This document shows positions 10,761 through 21,415 of a DNA stretch of 64,000 nt, piece after piece; position 1 is the first letter of the stretch; every line of letters begins with the position of its first letter. The translations under genes and the position numbers were made by a program. The stretch comes from Symsagittifera roscoffensis. Its lineage: Eukaryota > Xenacoelomorpha > Acoela > Convolutidae. The stretch is from positions 57,606,759-57,670,758 of the forward strand of contig NC_087063.1 of the NCBI RefSeq assembly GCF_963678635.1. The letters are read 5' to 3'. Below the pieces are notes generated by a model. It had not been told where the DNA came from. It saw nothing but the letters and a program-made list of their open reading frames with translations, and did not search any database.

Positions 10761-12366
10761 GCAATTTAGGGATAATGATCACACCAAACTTTTCAAACTT
10801 GCACCCAACTTGGAAGAAAAAATGAAAAAATTAAGAGTTCCTCCGCACGGAACCACCAAGTTACTGCGTTTGAAGCCCATATGAGCCGAAAACCAAACAC
10901 ACCACTCTCAAATGTAGCAAAAACTATCTCCCCAAATAATTCGAATTCGGAAAACGCAAAAAACGCCTGCTTAGATCGGAACAACCGGAAGTAATGCCCA
11001 ATTTGGAATGCTGATCGGAAAACGAAGTAAACGTCAAGAGGAAACCACTTCAAAACCTACCAGAACAAACCAACGCCGAGTTTCACAGGAAAACGGGAAC
11101 GTCTTCTTGTAGAAGCAAAACAGGTGTGAGAACTTGGTTTTCGTAAGCTAGGCAAAAAGAAGCCCTAACACAACGCAAATTGACCAAAACACTAAGAAAA
11201 TACAACCGGTAGCCCGAAGAACAATAAGATTAGCAACAAAAGTAAAGCTCTAAAAACATTTGAACCAAAATACAAAACCGAAGATGGAACAATTTTAACC
11301 TACACACCACATACAGCCTGGGTACAATCTAAAGTGAAACAAACCCGGTTATTAAGAAACAGCGGATTCGCTTTTGAGCCAAACCCAATGATTTACGGAC
11401 CGTGCAGACCCTCACGGTTAAGCGATTACGTTGCATACAAATCCGCAAGACAAACAGTTCCATGCTCACGTTTTTCAGATATCGAACAGCCAAACGCGCT
11501 CGGCACCCAATGGTCAAAGAGGACGAACAGACGTGCCTGCCTGAATGACTGTCCCGAAAGAAGATCAAGAAAAAAAGTGCGGATCAGAAAACAAAAAGAA
11601 AACCACAGACCGGAAAGTGATCCGGAGGAAAACAAACCAGCCCCAAAAATAAAACAAAGAGGCACGGTGTTCGAAAGGCGATAAGAAAAAAAACGACAAC
11701 GCCGACATCTTCAGGCGATGACTGGTCCTTCAACACATCGGAGATCACCGCACCCTCGTCCAAGCGAATCGACCTCAAGCGGACACCCCACAAACTTCGC
11801 AACCACAGAAAACACTAGCAGAGGCCACTCAAAATCCAGCACGAAATCGACAAGCAACCTTGGCCAATGCCCTCGGAAACCCAATTCCCATAAAGATGGT
11901 GGATCAAAAGAAAAACAGTATCGAATTGCCGGGAAACCACCTCGAATAAGAAAAACAACCCAATAGTTTGAGTAGCTTCATACATGAAATGGGCTGGAAA
12001 AAAATCTCAAATTTTCCTTTCCTATAGACAAAAAAGCAAGTGCCTCTATAGGAACACAAGATGCGGTCAAGGTCGTCGACCTCGTCTCACCAAACGAAAA
12101 CCCGATCAACGAAGCGATAACGATAAACGTAAAAAAACGTGAAAATGCCAAAGAATCCAGTACACCGGTGATCACCGAATAGGCTAACACTACTGAAGAG
12201 CATGAAAAGCAAGGCGACGAGGAAGACGTGAACGACGAACTCATCATTAGCACCAAGAACGGCACTGTCACAACGGATCAACCATCCAAAGAAGTACAGG
12301 AGCCAAAAAGTCTTAACAAAACGGGGACTAAAAATTCAGTCCATTTCATTTTTGTTCGGAGGGGGA
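10761..12366 (+). pseudogene. 3' coding remnant after gypsy integrase
   Basis: Basic, Lys/Arg/Pro-rich short frames fill this stretch, the best at 11334-11684 (116 codons, ending at TAA). Just before it the sequence reads TYTPHTAWVQSKVKQTRLL in frame. No envelope signature, signal peptide or convincing membrane span was seen. It could be the integrase C-terminal extension or a third reading frame of the element; function not recognised. Confidence 0.35.
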
Positions 12367-12615
12367 ATGTCACCCGGCCGGATTGGCATCATAAGAGTGA
12401 TGTACATATATAAATATTTATAAATATTTGTATAACTTTCATTACAGTTCAACTGACATTGAAGAGCTACGGACAGTCCGTACGTTTAAGAGAACAGTGT
12501 GTGCAGAGTTGAGAAAAGAGAATATGTTTCAGCTTAACTTCTTTTTTTCTTATTGAGTTATCACTTTAGTCGCCAACCCGTACGGCTTCAACAAAGATCA
12601 TATTACATGACATGA
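12367..12615 (+). repeat. 3' LTR of gypsy element
   Basis: It begins TGTCACCCGG directly after the purine tract GGAGGGGGAA and ends TATTACATGACATGACA. It holds a TATA-like stretch (TATATAAATATTTATAAATA, near 12409). Its last bases match the 5' stub at 5832-5867. Length about 249 bp. Confidence 0.65.
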
Positions 12616-12863
12616 CAACAACTGAAAGAGCTTTAAAATGATATATCACTCATATCTCTCCAATAACTATTTGTGGTGGCCAATTTTGCGTGGAAAACAA
12701 AAAATTACCCTCAAATTACACTCAAATTACATTCAAATTACACACACAAAAAAAGTAAATTACACCCAAATAAACAACTCCCACCCATTTTTCAAATGGA
12801 CGGAACAAAAAACACATTGTTATGTTTTCATTTTCTGCGGGAACACATGCTTCATTTGTTTAG

Positions 12864-12976
12864 CTGCGCCTTATTCGGTCGGCGTTGACAAGTACCCTAG
12901 TGATCTGCCCATTCCTGAAAGGAAACAGGGAAAGTACTACTACAACCAGCAGATATGCATCAAGTATTGCCACCAG
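12864..12976 (+). pseudogene. DEG/ENaC channel, exon C
   Basis: Acceptor TTTGTTTAG ends at 12863 and a strong donor CACCAG|GTAAGT follows at 12977. The 113-base exon reads APYSVGVDKYPSDLP, then YYYNQQICIKYCHQ. In the family this is the P-Y-G/S motif after the palm, followed by a C-x-x-x-C pair of the thumb disulfides. It opens with two bases completing a codon begun in exon B and ends in phase 0. The exon boundaries and phases agree with a single ancestral gene running from exon A to exon D. Confidence 0.75.
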
Positions 12977-13208
12977 GTAAGTTAAGTCTCATTTCCAGTT
13001 TCCGATTTGTTCGAAATTTTATTTAAAAAATAGCTGCGTGATAATGGTTCCTACAACAGTTTTTAGATAAGAAAATTAATTAAATCTGTTCACTTCTTCA
13101 CGGCGATGAATCTTTTGTTTTGTCAAGAGGAGGGCGGGGTTTCAAAAACCCCTTTACTCTACTTATTTCGGGAATACTTTGATAATTGTAACTTCTCGAA
13201 ACTTACAG

Positions 13209-13740
13209 AAACATATCTACGAAAGGTGTGGATGCTACGAAAGCTCCATGACAGGCGCCGACCTGCTCTGTCAACATCATAACGCCACAATCACCTCTTG
13301 TGTCTTCGATGTATACAAGAAAATTTCGAACAACGAAATCCGTTGCGACCAGTGTCCTATGGCATGTTACGACGATTTCTACGAAGCATTCGTTACAACT
13401 AGCGTTTTGGCCGCTAGATGGCTACATTCCTTTTTTCATAGATTACTCGTGGAAATACGTACCAGATGACGCGCCATTACGAGAATGGCTGGATCATTTG
13501 CTCGAAAGTAATCGTATGGACTCTGAAAGAATCGGCGAAGATTTGAGATCGGATATGGCTCGTCTTTCAGTCCATTTTGAATCTATGAGCTACGAGACTA
13601 TTACTATTCATGCATCGTACAATCTGATTCAGTTCATTGCAGATATCGGGGGTTATATGGGGTTGTTTGTGGGAGTTTGTGCAATGACAGTTTTTGAATT
13701 AGTCGATTGGATCTTCAGACTGACTCTCTGTACCGGCTGA
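13209..13740 (+). pseudogene. DEG/ENaC channel, exon D with second transmembrane helix; one frameshift
   Basis: After acceptor ACTTACAG the exon continues in phase 0 with KHIYERCGCYESS, a spread of thumb cysteines (CQHHN, TSCVFD, IRCDQCPMAC), then, one frame over, FWPLDGYIPFF. After a helical stretch come SMSYETITIHASYNLIQFIADIGGYMGLFVGV and the second membrane helix through FELVDWIF, ending TGA at 13738-13740. IADIGG-x-x-GLF-x-G is the family's pore-side signature. The frame switches between about 13395 and 13420, where the family has its W-P motif; no intron fits there. That is either an assembly indel or an inactivating mutation. The protein would be a sodium-permeable plasma-membrane channel subunit. 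Confidence 0.8.
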
Positions 13741-14548
13741 AAAACACTAACAGTACGAGAGAAAAAACCTGCAACAACAACGGTTCTTTGGTAATAATTT
13801 AAAGCGCCGAAAAAGCACAATCATTGGCAGACTTTTTGTACATAGAACTAGCACAAAGTAGGTTTTAAGTTGATTAACACAACTATATCATTTTAAATTG
13901 AAACATGTTTTTCAAAATTGGTTTTATTAGGTTTTTTAGACAAAACAGGCGTTAGCGCAGATTGTTCGACCACAGTATTATCAAAAGAAAATAATAATTA
14001 AACGCTGAAAAAAGTGTGTTTTGGGAAACATTTCACGGATCCAGACATCAGCGTAAATCAAAATCGGGGCTCTTTTTACTTACCCCCCACCTGCAAAACA
14101 TTACACGTAAAAATTTGGTTCACATTGTGTGATTGTTATAAAAATTGACATTTCGGACTAGTTAGATTGTGACAAACATATTTGGTCTTCATAGACAACC
14201 TTGTAAAACGACTCCTTACACCACTCGTAACCCCCGGTGGGGGGAGAGGAAGGAAAAAGAGCCGTAACCGAACATTTTGCTATCCAATTCTCATCTAATG
14301 CCTTTCCTGGGCAAAAATTGTCACCCGGAAAAATTTCAAGTTTCGAAAATTGTTCACATAATATGAACGCTTTAGCTCTCATACTTTTGTGATTTCTTAA
14401 GAATAACCGGATTTTTTAATCTTTTTTAAAAGTATCCGATCACTGATTGCATCCCAGTCCTTTCACGTTAGATCAAGTTTGTCTCATTTTGAAAACTCAG
14501 GCTTAGTTATTTCACCACAATTTACTCAGACAAGGATTGTGCCCGCTC
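13741..14548. other. Intergenic, 3' of channel gene
   Basis: AT-rich with no recognisable gene; probably the channel's 3' UTR and spacer. The minus-strand frame at 14158-14382 has no family features. Confidence 0.4.
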
Positions 14549-15021
14549 TAATCTCCAAACGAAAATAATTGAATCCAAATCCGTAAATTAATAAGAGATT
14601 TTTCTCGGTAAATAACTCAGGCAATAGATAAATTTTGGCATTTTCTATCGATCATAACATCATCTAACAATTTTTTCATTTGCTCTGAACACGGTACAAT
14701 TTGGGGCAAGCTAGCCACAAGAACCGGTAAAAATGTCCTTGAGACAAATTGCTCTTTTTTGCGGTCAGCCTTACTCAAGGCTGAACCGATTTAGAATAAA
14801 AAACAGTCAAAAACAGTCAAATTGGGCTATATCACCTCGGGTCTACATGTTTTAAGGTCTGCGTATGGGGGGACTCGAACCCGGTTGACCGGCGTGAGAG
14901 AATTATCCCTAGGCCGCTCGGCCAACTGTGCTTATGGTTGTTAGATTTTGGTCCAATCATATTGAAGCTTGTGTTTGGTTTTATATGCATTTATACTCTC
15001 GCTTACATTTGCGTTGAAACA
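14549..15021 (-). repeat. BEL/Pao 3' LTR
   Basis: Matches 41201-41679 along its whole length with scattered substitutions and small indels. On the element strand it starts TGTTTCAACGC right after the purine tract. It contains TATAAA-like AGAGTATAAATGCATATAAAA shortly inside the LTR, suitable as a TATA element, and a tRNA-like block. Confidence 0.72.
14857..14932 (-). ncRNA. tRNA-like segment inside BEL LTR
   Basis: Read on the minus strand, this has an A box TGGCCGAGCGG and a perfect B box GGTTCGAGTCC, about 50 bases apart as in a class II (Ser/Leu-type) tRNA. The acceptor stem pairs poorly and the T stem is imperfect, so it is not a working tRNA gene. It could be an internal Pol III promoter or a fossil SINE head captured by the LTR. 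The same block lies in the other LTR at 41515-41590. Confidence 0.55.
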
Positions 15022-15033
15022 TCCTCCCCTCCT
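15022..15033 (-). other. Polypurine tract of BEL element
   Basis: AGGAGGGGAGGA on the element strand abuts the LTR start TGTT, the expected priming site for second-strand synthesis. Confidence 0.6.
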
Positions 15034-15254
15034 GAAGAAGGAAGAACCGGAGCGAGATTAACGGTCGGCCGAGTGACTTCACGAGTTGCGGTCTTAACAA
15101 GGGCAGATCGAGCGCAACCGTCCTGTCCGTAGTTCAACTTGACGATTCTGGCAAAGGGGTAGTACCCACGCGGACTATCGGGCTCAATCACCCAGACGAG
15201 ATCGCCTGTCTTGATAGTGAATTAGAGAATTAGTATGCCACTTGACACGCTTAT

Positions 15255-16028
15255 TCAGCGAGGGAACATATTAGCGAAGCCAACGAGACCAAGTACCGTT
15301 AGCATACGACTGCACTCGCACGTACCTTTTCTTGTGGTCGAAGTGCTCCCCAGGTAAAAGCGAAGGAAAGCTTGTGGCATCAACTCACGTGAATCAGTAC
15401 TAACGGGAGTGATTGGCCTCGAATTCAAAGCCTGCTCAACTAAGTAGAGTGTTGTTCCTAGCACCTCTTCGGTGACTCGCCTACTGCCTAGTATATCGTT
15501 AAGCACGCGCTTCACGCTTCGGATGAGACGCTCCCAGGAGCCGCCATGATGGGTTGCCCCTGGCGGGTTAAATTTCCAAGCAACACCTTTGTGTGCAAAA
15601 ATGGTCGGAACCATGCCATTCCAGCTCTTGATGCAGATAAGTAGTTCATTTTCCGCACCAACGAAGTTCGTGCCGTTATCCGACCAGATTGTGCTTGGTG
15701 TACCACGACGCGCAATGAACCGTTCAATGCCCAAGACAAAAGAACTAGTGTCCAGAGATGGTACAATCTCAAGGTGTACAGCCCTGGTGGTAAGACAAGT
15801 GAAAAGAGATCCCCATCTTTTTTCAGTGCTTCTGCGAACCGGAACGTAAAGCGGTCCAAAGTAATTCACATCCGTATGATTAAAGGGTGATTGCTTATAT
15901 CCGAGACGTTCGACAGGTAAATCGGACATAATTGGCTGGATGGTACTTGCTTTGCGTTTATGGTATGTTACACTTTGACTTTCGATAGACCGAAGTAGTC
16001 GACGCAACACAAGTTTTGCATATTTCAT
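15255..16028 (-). pseudogene. BEL/Pao integrase core and C-terminal domain
   Basis: 257 codons. Conserved pieces in order: DLPVERL, SPFNHTDVNYFGPLYV, RWGSLFTCLTTRAVHLE, WSDNGTNFVGAENEL and PGATHHGGSWERLIRSVKRVL, then the DUF5641-like tail start (LNSRPITPVS). The second Asp (SDNGTNF) and the Glu (WERL) of the DDE triad are present. The first Asp, normally in VDYFGP, reads VNYFGP here, so catalysis is probably lost unless the Asp two residues earlier compensates. The N-terminal zinc-binding part lies in broken frames at 16029-16270. It would join element cDNA to the chromosome. Confidence 0.82.
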
Positions 16029-16269
16029 ATTTTAACGGAGCGCATGTAATCTAAACCTTGATGAAAATGCTTGTGGTGGAGGCTGCGGGCCAACAAACGA
16101 ACTAGGGTATGTCGGGCGTCGAGTAATATTGGGTGCTTACTATCAAACTCGGTATTCACTAAGCGCAAGATCCGTCTAATGGAACGAATGATAGCAGCAG
16201 GACCGATAAATGGCGAGTATGTGGCAATTTTACTACTACTCTTAATAGGTTTGCCAGCGGTGAGGGTTT

Positions 16270-16545
16270 TTAACCTTTCAGCGGTGAGGGTTTCTGAGCA
16301 AGATGAATCAGTTTGCTTTCTGCAATATCAATTTCAGTGGGGTCGGTGATTCGTATGTCCTTACCACGAAAACGCTTATGTGAAGGCAGCATCCTCAACA
16401 TAAAGGCGACTACTCGTTTATATCTCGTAAAAGAACTGAACCTTTCCCAATTGAACCCGTGTTTGGGATGTTTGATGGATGCTGGATGCTTCGGGATGTT
16501 TGATGGATGCCTAAGATGATATCTCCAAGCAAATATGAACATCAC
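16270..16545 (-). pseudogene. BEL/Pao region between RNase H and integrase
   Basis: Reads FSSFTRYKRVVAFMLRMLPSHK and DIAESKLIHLAQK, which fits the connector of Pao polyproteins before the integrase zinc finger. Its N-terminal part is distorted by a local repeat of TGTTTGATGGATGC at 16469-16510. Decayed. Confidence 0.5.
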
Positions 16546-16555
16546 AAGGAGGGCC

Positions 16556-16831
16556 CTACAAATGAATTTTATTGATTACACGTTCGTCGGGTATAAACGG
16601 CCAATCAGTAGTCCTGAGAATGCTCGGACCAATAACCCAGCCGCTATCCTTGAGAGCTTCCGAAGAAATCCCCCGCGTACCGGTATCAGCTGGATTATCG
16701 CCGCTCAGAACATGGTGCCACTCATCAATAGTGGTCGATTCGAGGATTTCGCCGACACGATTAGCGACGAATACTGGTAACTTTTCAGTGGAGTTTAGCC
16801 ACTGCAAAACTGTTGTACTATCTGTCCACAT
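16556..16831 (-). pseudogene. BEL/Pao RNase H
   Basis: 91 codons reading WTDSTTVLQWLNS, FVANRVGEILE, WHHVLSGDNPADTGTRG, then WVIGPSIL. The D-S of WTDS and the NPAD motif are the standard Pao RNase H phrases. The first part of the domain lies in other frames at 16840-17130. It would degrade the RNA strand of the RNA:DNA hybrid. Confidence 0.72.
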
Positions 16832-17156
16832 GTAGACATGCTTAATGCAGACAGTAAGGGCGGTCAGTATATCATCTTTCAGTCGGGTGGCGAGCAGAGC
16901 AGCTTAAAGCTCTAGCTTCGGTATAGATAGCGCTTTCATGGGCGCAACGCGAGCTTTACCAAAGATGAAGGACATTTGAGTTTTGTGGGAACTCGAGAGT
17001 CGCGCACGCAAAATTCAATCGCACAGAAAACGTTCTGCGAGCTATCGCCTAACATGGGGAGCTCAATTTGATCCACAGGCTCTGTAAAGTGACAACGGGG
17101 AATAGTCAATTGCCCTAAGAGAGGGAGACCGGAGTGCCACTCGAGAAGTTAATCTC

Positions 17157-17531
17157 TTATGTTTTCCGGCAATTCATCGTCCCAATTTTAGCCACTGATT
17201 TTCCAAGATTAAGCAAAAGACGGGCCCTAACGGTGTATGGAGCTACTAACCCAACAGGGTCAAACACAGAAGAGACGAAACTCAAGACGGTTCGCTGAGT
17301 TATTGCCTTATCGGGAGGACGATCCAAGCCTCTGCTAACAACCAGTGTGTCTTTCACATGGTCCCAGTTAAGACCTAAGACATGCGATGATTGTTCGGCT
17401 CGGTTTAAAATTTCCTTGATGGGTGAAGACGAGGTTTCGCAATCCTCGGGGTTGAATGCTGAAGTGATTTTATCAGCATTACTGACAAATTTAGTCAAAT
17501 TAAATCCTCCCAACTTTAAAAACGAAACCAA
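17157..17531 (-). pseudogene. BEL/Pao reverse transcriptase thumb/connection
   Basis: Contains FLKLGGFNLTKFVSNA, VLGLNWDHVKDTLVV and TQRTVLSFVSSVFDPVGLVAPYTVRARLLL. The last phrase (S-x-x-S-x-x-DP-x-G) is highly characteristic of Pao elements. It is separated by a frameshift from the catalytic palm upstream (17584-17962). Confidence 0.75.
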
Positions 17532-17583
17532 ATCGCGGCTAATTTTAATTGCAATGGGTAATCTTCTCGAACGAATCCAAGTA

Positions 17584-17962
17584 ATTGTCCATTAAAAAAA
17601 TTTTTCCTTTACGATTGAGGCGACCTCAGGGTATGTGGACATATGATCAGTTGCTGTTTTTCGCAACGCGAAATTGGCGCACTAGGCGAATCCTGAGCTC
17701 CTAATATATGGCGAGTGTACTGGTGAATTACCTCAACGGAAGTGGTATCCTCCCGCCACAAAAAACGGAGCGAAATTTGATCGCGGGCAAGGACTCCTAC
17801 CTGGAGGATTATACCCTTTATATCCGCGGAGACGGCGTACTTGAGTTGACGGATCCGCAAACGTACAAAAATTAAATTTTGGAGCAGGTCCGGACCCAAC
17901 ATTAAGGACTTATTTAAGGATGGGCCGTGAAACTTAGAAGCCCCATTAGAGACTCGGTGCAC
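17584..17962 (-). pseudogene. BEL/Pao reverse transcriptase palm, catalytic motif altered
   Basis: Reads VSNGASKFHGPSLNKSLMLGPDLLQNL, IRQLKYAVSADIKGI and SLRFLW, matching the fingers and the first palm motif (Asp in SADIKG). The family's Y-V-D-D-Y-L-D-S follows in another frame at 17584-17592 and reads MDNYLDS, so the second catalytic Asp is Asn. Together with frameshifts this marks a dead polymerase. Confidence 0.72.
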
Positions 17963-17982
17963 CTTACCCGGTTTATTCGGAT

Positions 17983-18597
17983 TTACGAAAGGATGGTGCG
18001 GAAGATATCACTCGCGATCGGAATGCGCTTACGTGGATCATGCGGTTCAACGGTAACGACATAGCCTTTACTGATGTCCCCTCTAATTGTGTCTGCGTAT
18101 CTTTCGCGAAATTCAGGGTCTTTACTTAACTTTTTCTCCAATGTTTTAAAATGGGCGAGTGACGAGTAATAATTGTTTGGTAGACTGACATTACTATCAA
18201 TCCAAAGCATAGGCACAAGGTATCTTTCGCCATTGTGACTGGTTTCAGAATTTAGGATGAATAAAGCGTGTTTATCCGCGGCGGTACGGGCTTCGACTTG
18301 TTTGAAAGCACCATAGGATTCCAACTCGTACCAGGATTTTATTTGGTCGGTCAGAGAAGAATCTTCAACAACACACTTGAAACACGAAGAAGCAGAATTA
18401 ACGGACGGCGGCAACGGACCACTTATGATCCAACCTATTGGTAGGCGAACGGAATACAGTGACTGTTTATCATCTCCCAAGATGAACTCAATGGGTCTAA
18501 CGGCGTGGTAGTAGTCTTGTCCTATAATAACTTCAACGTCCTCATAATTATATTGAGTGGGCTTAATAGGTGCTAATTGTGGATATTTATTCTGCAA
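17983..18597 (-). pseudogene. BEL/Pao protease-RT linker (DUF1758-like)
   Basis: 204 codons. VEVIIGQDYYHAVRPIEFI and YSVRLPIGWIISGPLPP match the I-G-x-D-x-x and G-W-x-x-x-G phrases that follow the aspartic protease in Pao polyproteins. PEFRERYADTIRGDISKGYV near the end fits the approach to the RT fingers. The frame stays open through the whole segment. Confidence 0.65.
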
Positions 18598-18611
18598 ATC
18601 AGCAATATTGA

Positions 18612-18893
18612 TTAATCTGGAATCAATCGGAATATTGTCTTTAACATATGCACACGAAATACGAAATCAATATTAGTCGGCACGGAGGAAACTTTAAACT
18701 CGACCCTCTGAGACTCAACGACGGTGGTTGAAATGAAACCACTAATTGACAAGTTAACGGGCTCCCCTGTTAAGCCGAAACGGTTAACGAGTGACGAAGA
18801 CACCCGAGAGTGAGTCGATGCACTATCACAAAGAACCAACGTCAGGAGACTGGTTACATCCGAGGATACACCAAGTGTTGCAATTGGCAACAA
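18612..18893 (-). pseudogene. BEL/Pao aspartic protease
   Basis: Reads LLTLVLCDSASTHSRVSSSLVNRFGL. D-S-A-S is the active-site Asp motif of peptidase family A17 in Pao elements. The next segment (VNLSISGFISTTV) fits the fold. A frameshift near 18600 separates it from the linker. It would process the polyprotein. Confidence 0.68.
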
Positions 18894-19052
18894 CCCTTTA
18901 GAGGATTCAATGTCATGTACATCACTAACAGCGGTATGGGTGGAAGTTTTTATGTTCTCATTGGATTTATTTGTTCCAGCCTTATTTGAGACATTTGAGT
19001 TTTCCTTCCGAGGAAATATTTTTTGGCTCCATGGAGCAAGACATTATGTGTG

Positions 19053-19688
19053 CTATCGCACTCTGGCTTCGGGCATTTTTTTAGCTCTAGAACATTGCCG
19101 GAAACAATGATTGCGATTGAGGCAAGCGAAGCAAAGTTTCTGTTCAGCTACGTATTTTGCTCGCTGAGTAGCATTCTTTTCCTTGAAAACGGCACAGTTC
19201 CACGGCGGAAACTTAGACTTTTCCTGTGCTTTACTAGGTACCATGGTGTTTGCTGCAAACACTTTGGTTGTTTTTGGCTTAATTGGTTCCTCGTTTTTTG
19301 CCTTAGAGTTAAGTACACGTAATATTTCATGCCCCTCGGCCTTTTCTTTCAACCAGTTATTAAAGTCTAAGAGTGATGGTCGCTGCCAATTATGCCTAAC
19401 TGTATGCATTGACCAAGCTTCCTTGAGGCTAGGCGGAAGTTTACTAACAGCTTGGTTTAACAGGTTAACACTCTTTAGATCATCGTTGAATGACAATGAT
19501 TTGAAAACTGCTACGAGTCCAGATATGGCAGAGGAGAAACTAATGACAATTTCCGAATTGTGCATCTTAAGTGGAGGAAAAGTATTCAGCTTATCAAGAT
19601 GAGCACCAACAATAACGTTTGGTTGCCCAAACTTCCGTTGCATGGTAGCCAGTAGGTAGGCCTTAACACCACTATAAATAAACTCCAT
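19053..19688 (-). pseudogene. BEL/Pao gag, capsid end and zinc knuckle
   Basis: 211 codons. The capsid-like part (IVGAHLDKLNTFPPLKMHNSE... and NLLNQAVSKLPPSLKEAW) is followed by CFACLNRNHCFRQC, an exact C-x2-C-x4-H-x4-C knuckle at about 19099-19140. The segment is typical of Pao gag, which forms particles and packages RNA. Confidence 0.75.
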
Positions 19689-19723
19689 AATTGCGGTTTT
19701 TGCTTTGCCTGTGACGAGTGTTT

Positions 19724-20903
19724 TTAAGTATGACAGTTTCGTGTCATCGGCGAGAACAGCGGAATCAACGGTGGACTTAAACTGACCAAACCATTGCCGT
19801 CAAACTGGGCTAACTTCCATTCAGGAAGATGATCTTTGCGGCTATGCATCAATAATTCTGCCAATTTACGTGCGGAGAGAGGTCGATCCGATGAACAACC
19901 TTGGTTCGGATAAGTGGAAGACGGTGCGTAGTCTTCGTTGACTGGCTGGTAACCAATATTAGTATAATTGACAAAAGGCGGAACATTTTGGGGATGTACT
20001 GGTGGAGGATTAAAGTACACAGTCTCGCCACTAGTATACGGGGCGGCGGTGTTACACAGTGGGACAACAGTTGTCACATTAGAAAAAAATTTCCAGCATT
20101 ACAACACAGAGCAGGCGTGACGATTGGAGTTGTAGCTGCCAATCGCCATAAGTTTGCATCACTTGTGTAGTAATCGTTGATATGAGGTGACACAGTATGC
20201 GGTACAAGGGGAAGATTATGTTGCGTCTGAACTGGGGCTGCATGGCAATTAGGTGCCGAAAAGAAAACCGGCGGTGGGTTTACTCCAGAAGATGAGAAGG
20301 CACCACCAGCAAATGCAGGTGACAAAGAAACAAAACCAGAACCGGGTTAAGCCGGTAACATTGGGACAGGTAAAGATTCCGGTTGCCCGATGGCGAAACT
20401 ACCATTAGTTATGTTTGAACTCATGGTCTGTAAAGGAACAGCAGACGGTGGTGGTAAAACGTGTGCACTAGAATACATATTGTTAACTGGGAATGAAATA
20501 GATGGAACAGAAGCTTGCAATGGCAAAAGGCTTGCACTGCCAAATTAAGGCATAGCTCGATGTCCATGACCCTAGATTCCATACTCAAAACTATGTGCTC
20601 ATGGTTATGACTATTACTGGTGTGAATTGCATGAGCGGGGTTGGCGGAAGACGTGCGTTCTGACAAAAATGGTACAGGAGTGAAGGCCATTAAACCTGGC
20701 GCACTAGCAATGTCAGGAGGTGCTTGTGAACTAACAGAGTCTACCCAATCATTAATTCGATCGGTTGCTACTTTTGACATAGGTTGACTTACTCCTATCG
20801 AGTTACATCTCGCCACCTTCTCACTAACCTCAGATGACTTGTCTTCAAGTTCAGACGCTTTCATTTCCATTTCAATTAGTTGCTTTTCATGACTTTCAGC
20901 CAA
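19724..20903 (-). pseudogene. BEL/Pao gag, central part
   Basis: Three open pieces in different frames: 20421-20903 (a charged coiled-coil-like start ESHEKQLIEMEMKASELEDK), 20074-20325 and 19724-20077. The latter two are Pro-rich low-complexity spacer leading into the phrase LPEWKLAQFDGN, which is typical of the capsid start in Pao gag. Frameshifts near 20077 and 20400 break it. Confidence 0.6.
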
Positions 20904-21415
20904 TTGCTCAAGTTCCAGCTGACTTTGTTTGAACTTAAGACGGTTCTCTTGATCTTTAAGTCTTAAAGATACTGCCTTTCCAGCTCCTCATGGCGTCGTT
21001 TACTAAAGCTACCTCATGCCGTTTCTCACTTGATGTTATAGTGCGAACAGTCGACGTATGACGAGTGGAAGCAGATTTATCAGACTAATATGAGTCAAGC
21101 TTTCTACTATCCTTAGACCAATTAGAGACGTTAGACCTGTTTTCAGATACTCGTGCTTTTGAATCTATTGTTTTGTCCGAGCGTGAGGATGTCTCAAACC
21201 TAGTTTGTTGTAAAGATCCCTTGCTCCCTGTAATGCCGGGTGCTGGGAATGACGAAGGTTCAAGGCTCATCTTGTAACTCTGAGCTTCATGCATTACTTT
21301 ATCGTTCATTTCGGTTACTTTCTTATGCCAAAGGTCTTGCTGAGCAATTATTTTTTCCCGCTAACCTAATTAATTGCTCATTTACGTCAACAGCTTTTTC
21401 CAACGCAATTTTACA
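20904..21415 (-). pseudogene. BEL/Pao gag N-terminal part, cut by the Maverick
   Basis: The piece at 21085-21309 is hydrophilic, Ser- and charge-rich. Further toward 21415 another frame reads KIALEKAVDVNEQLIRLAG, the helical start typical of Pao gag. This frame runs straight into the TTTACA duplication and continues beyond the Maverick at 38686, showing where the insertion hit. Frameshifts lie near 20980 and 21350. Confidence 0.6.
21410..21415. repeat. Maverick target-site duplication, left copy (TTTACA)
   Basis: TTTACA directly precedes the terminal AGTAGTAGATG of the left inverted repeat and is repeated at 38680-38685. Six bases is the standard duplication length for Polinton integrases. 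Confidence 0.85.

Larger units (their letters stand above)
5832..12615 (+). mobile_element. Decayed gypsy-type (Metaviridae) LTR retrotransposon
   Basis: The order is that of a gypsy element on the plus strand: gag with a zinc-knuckle remnant, reverse transcriptase, RNase H, integrase, then a basic 3' region. A polypurine tract (GGAGGGGGAA) precedes a 3' LTR beginning TGTCACCC at 12367. About 36 bases ending at 5867 (ACGGACTCAATAAAGATCATATTACACGG... to TATGACA) match the end of that LTR (12580-12615), so only a stub of the 5' LTR survives. TGGCGCAGC directly follows the stub, as a primer site should. Dozens of stops and frameshifts show an old, dead copy. It lies wholly within the channel gene's intron, in the gene's orientation. 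Confidence 0.8.

Noticed and set aside
14857-14932. Functional tRNA-Ser/Leu gene
   Set aside because: Poor acceptor and T-stem pairing, and the block lies within both LTR copies.
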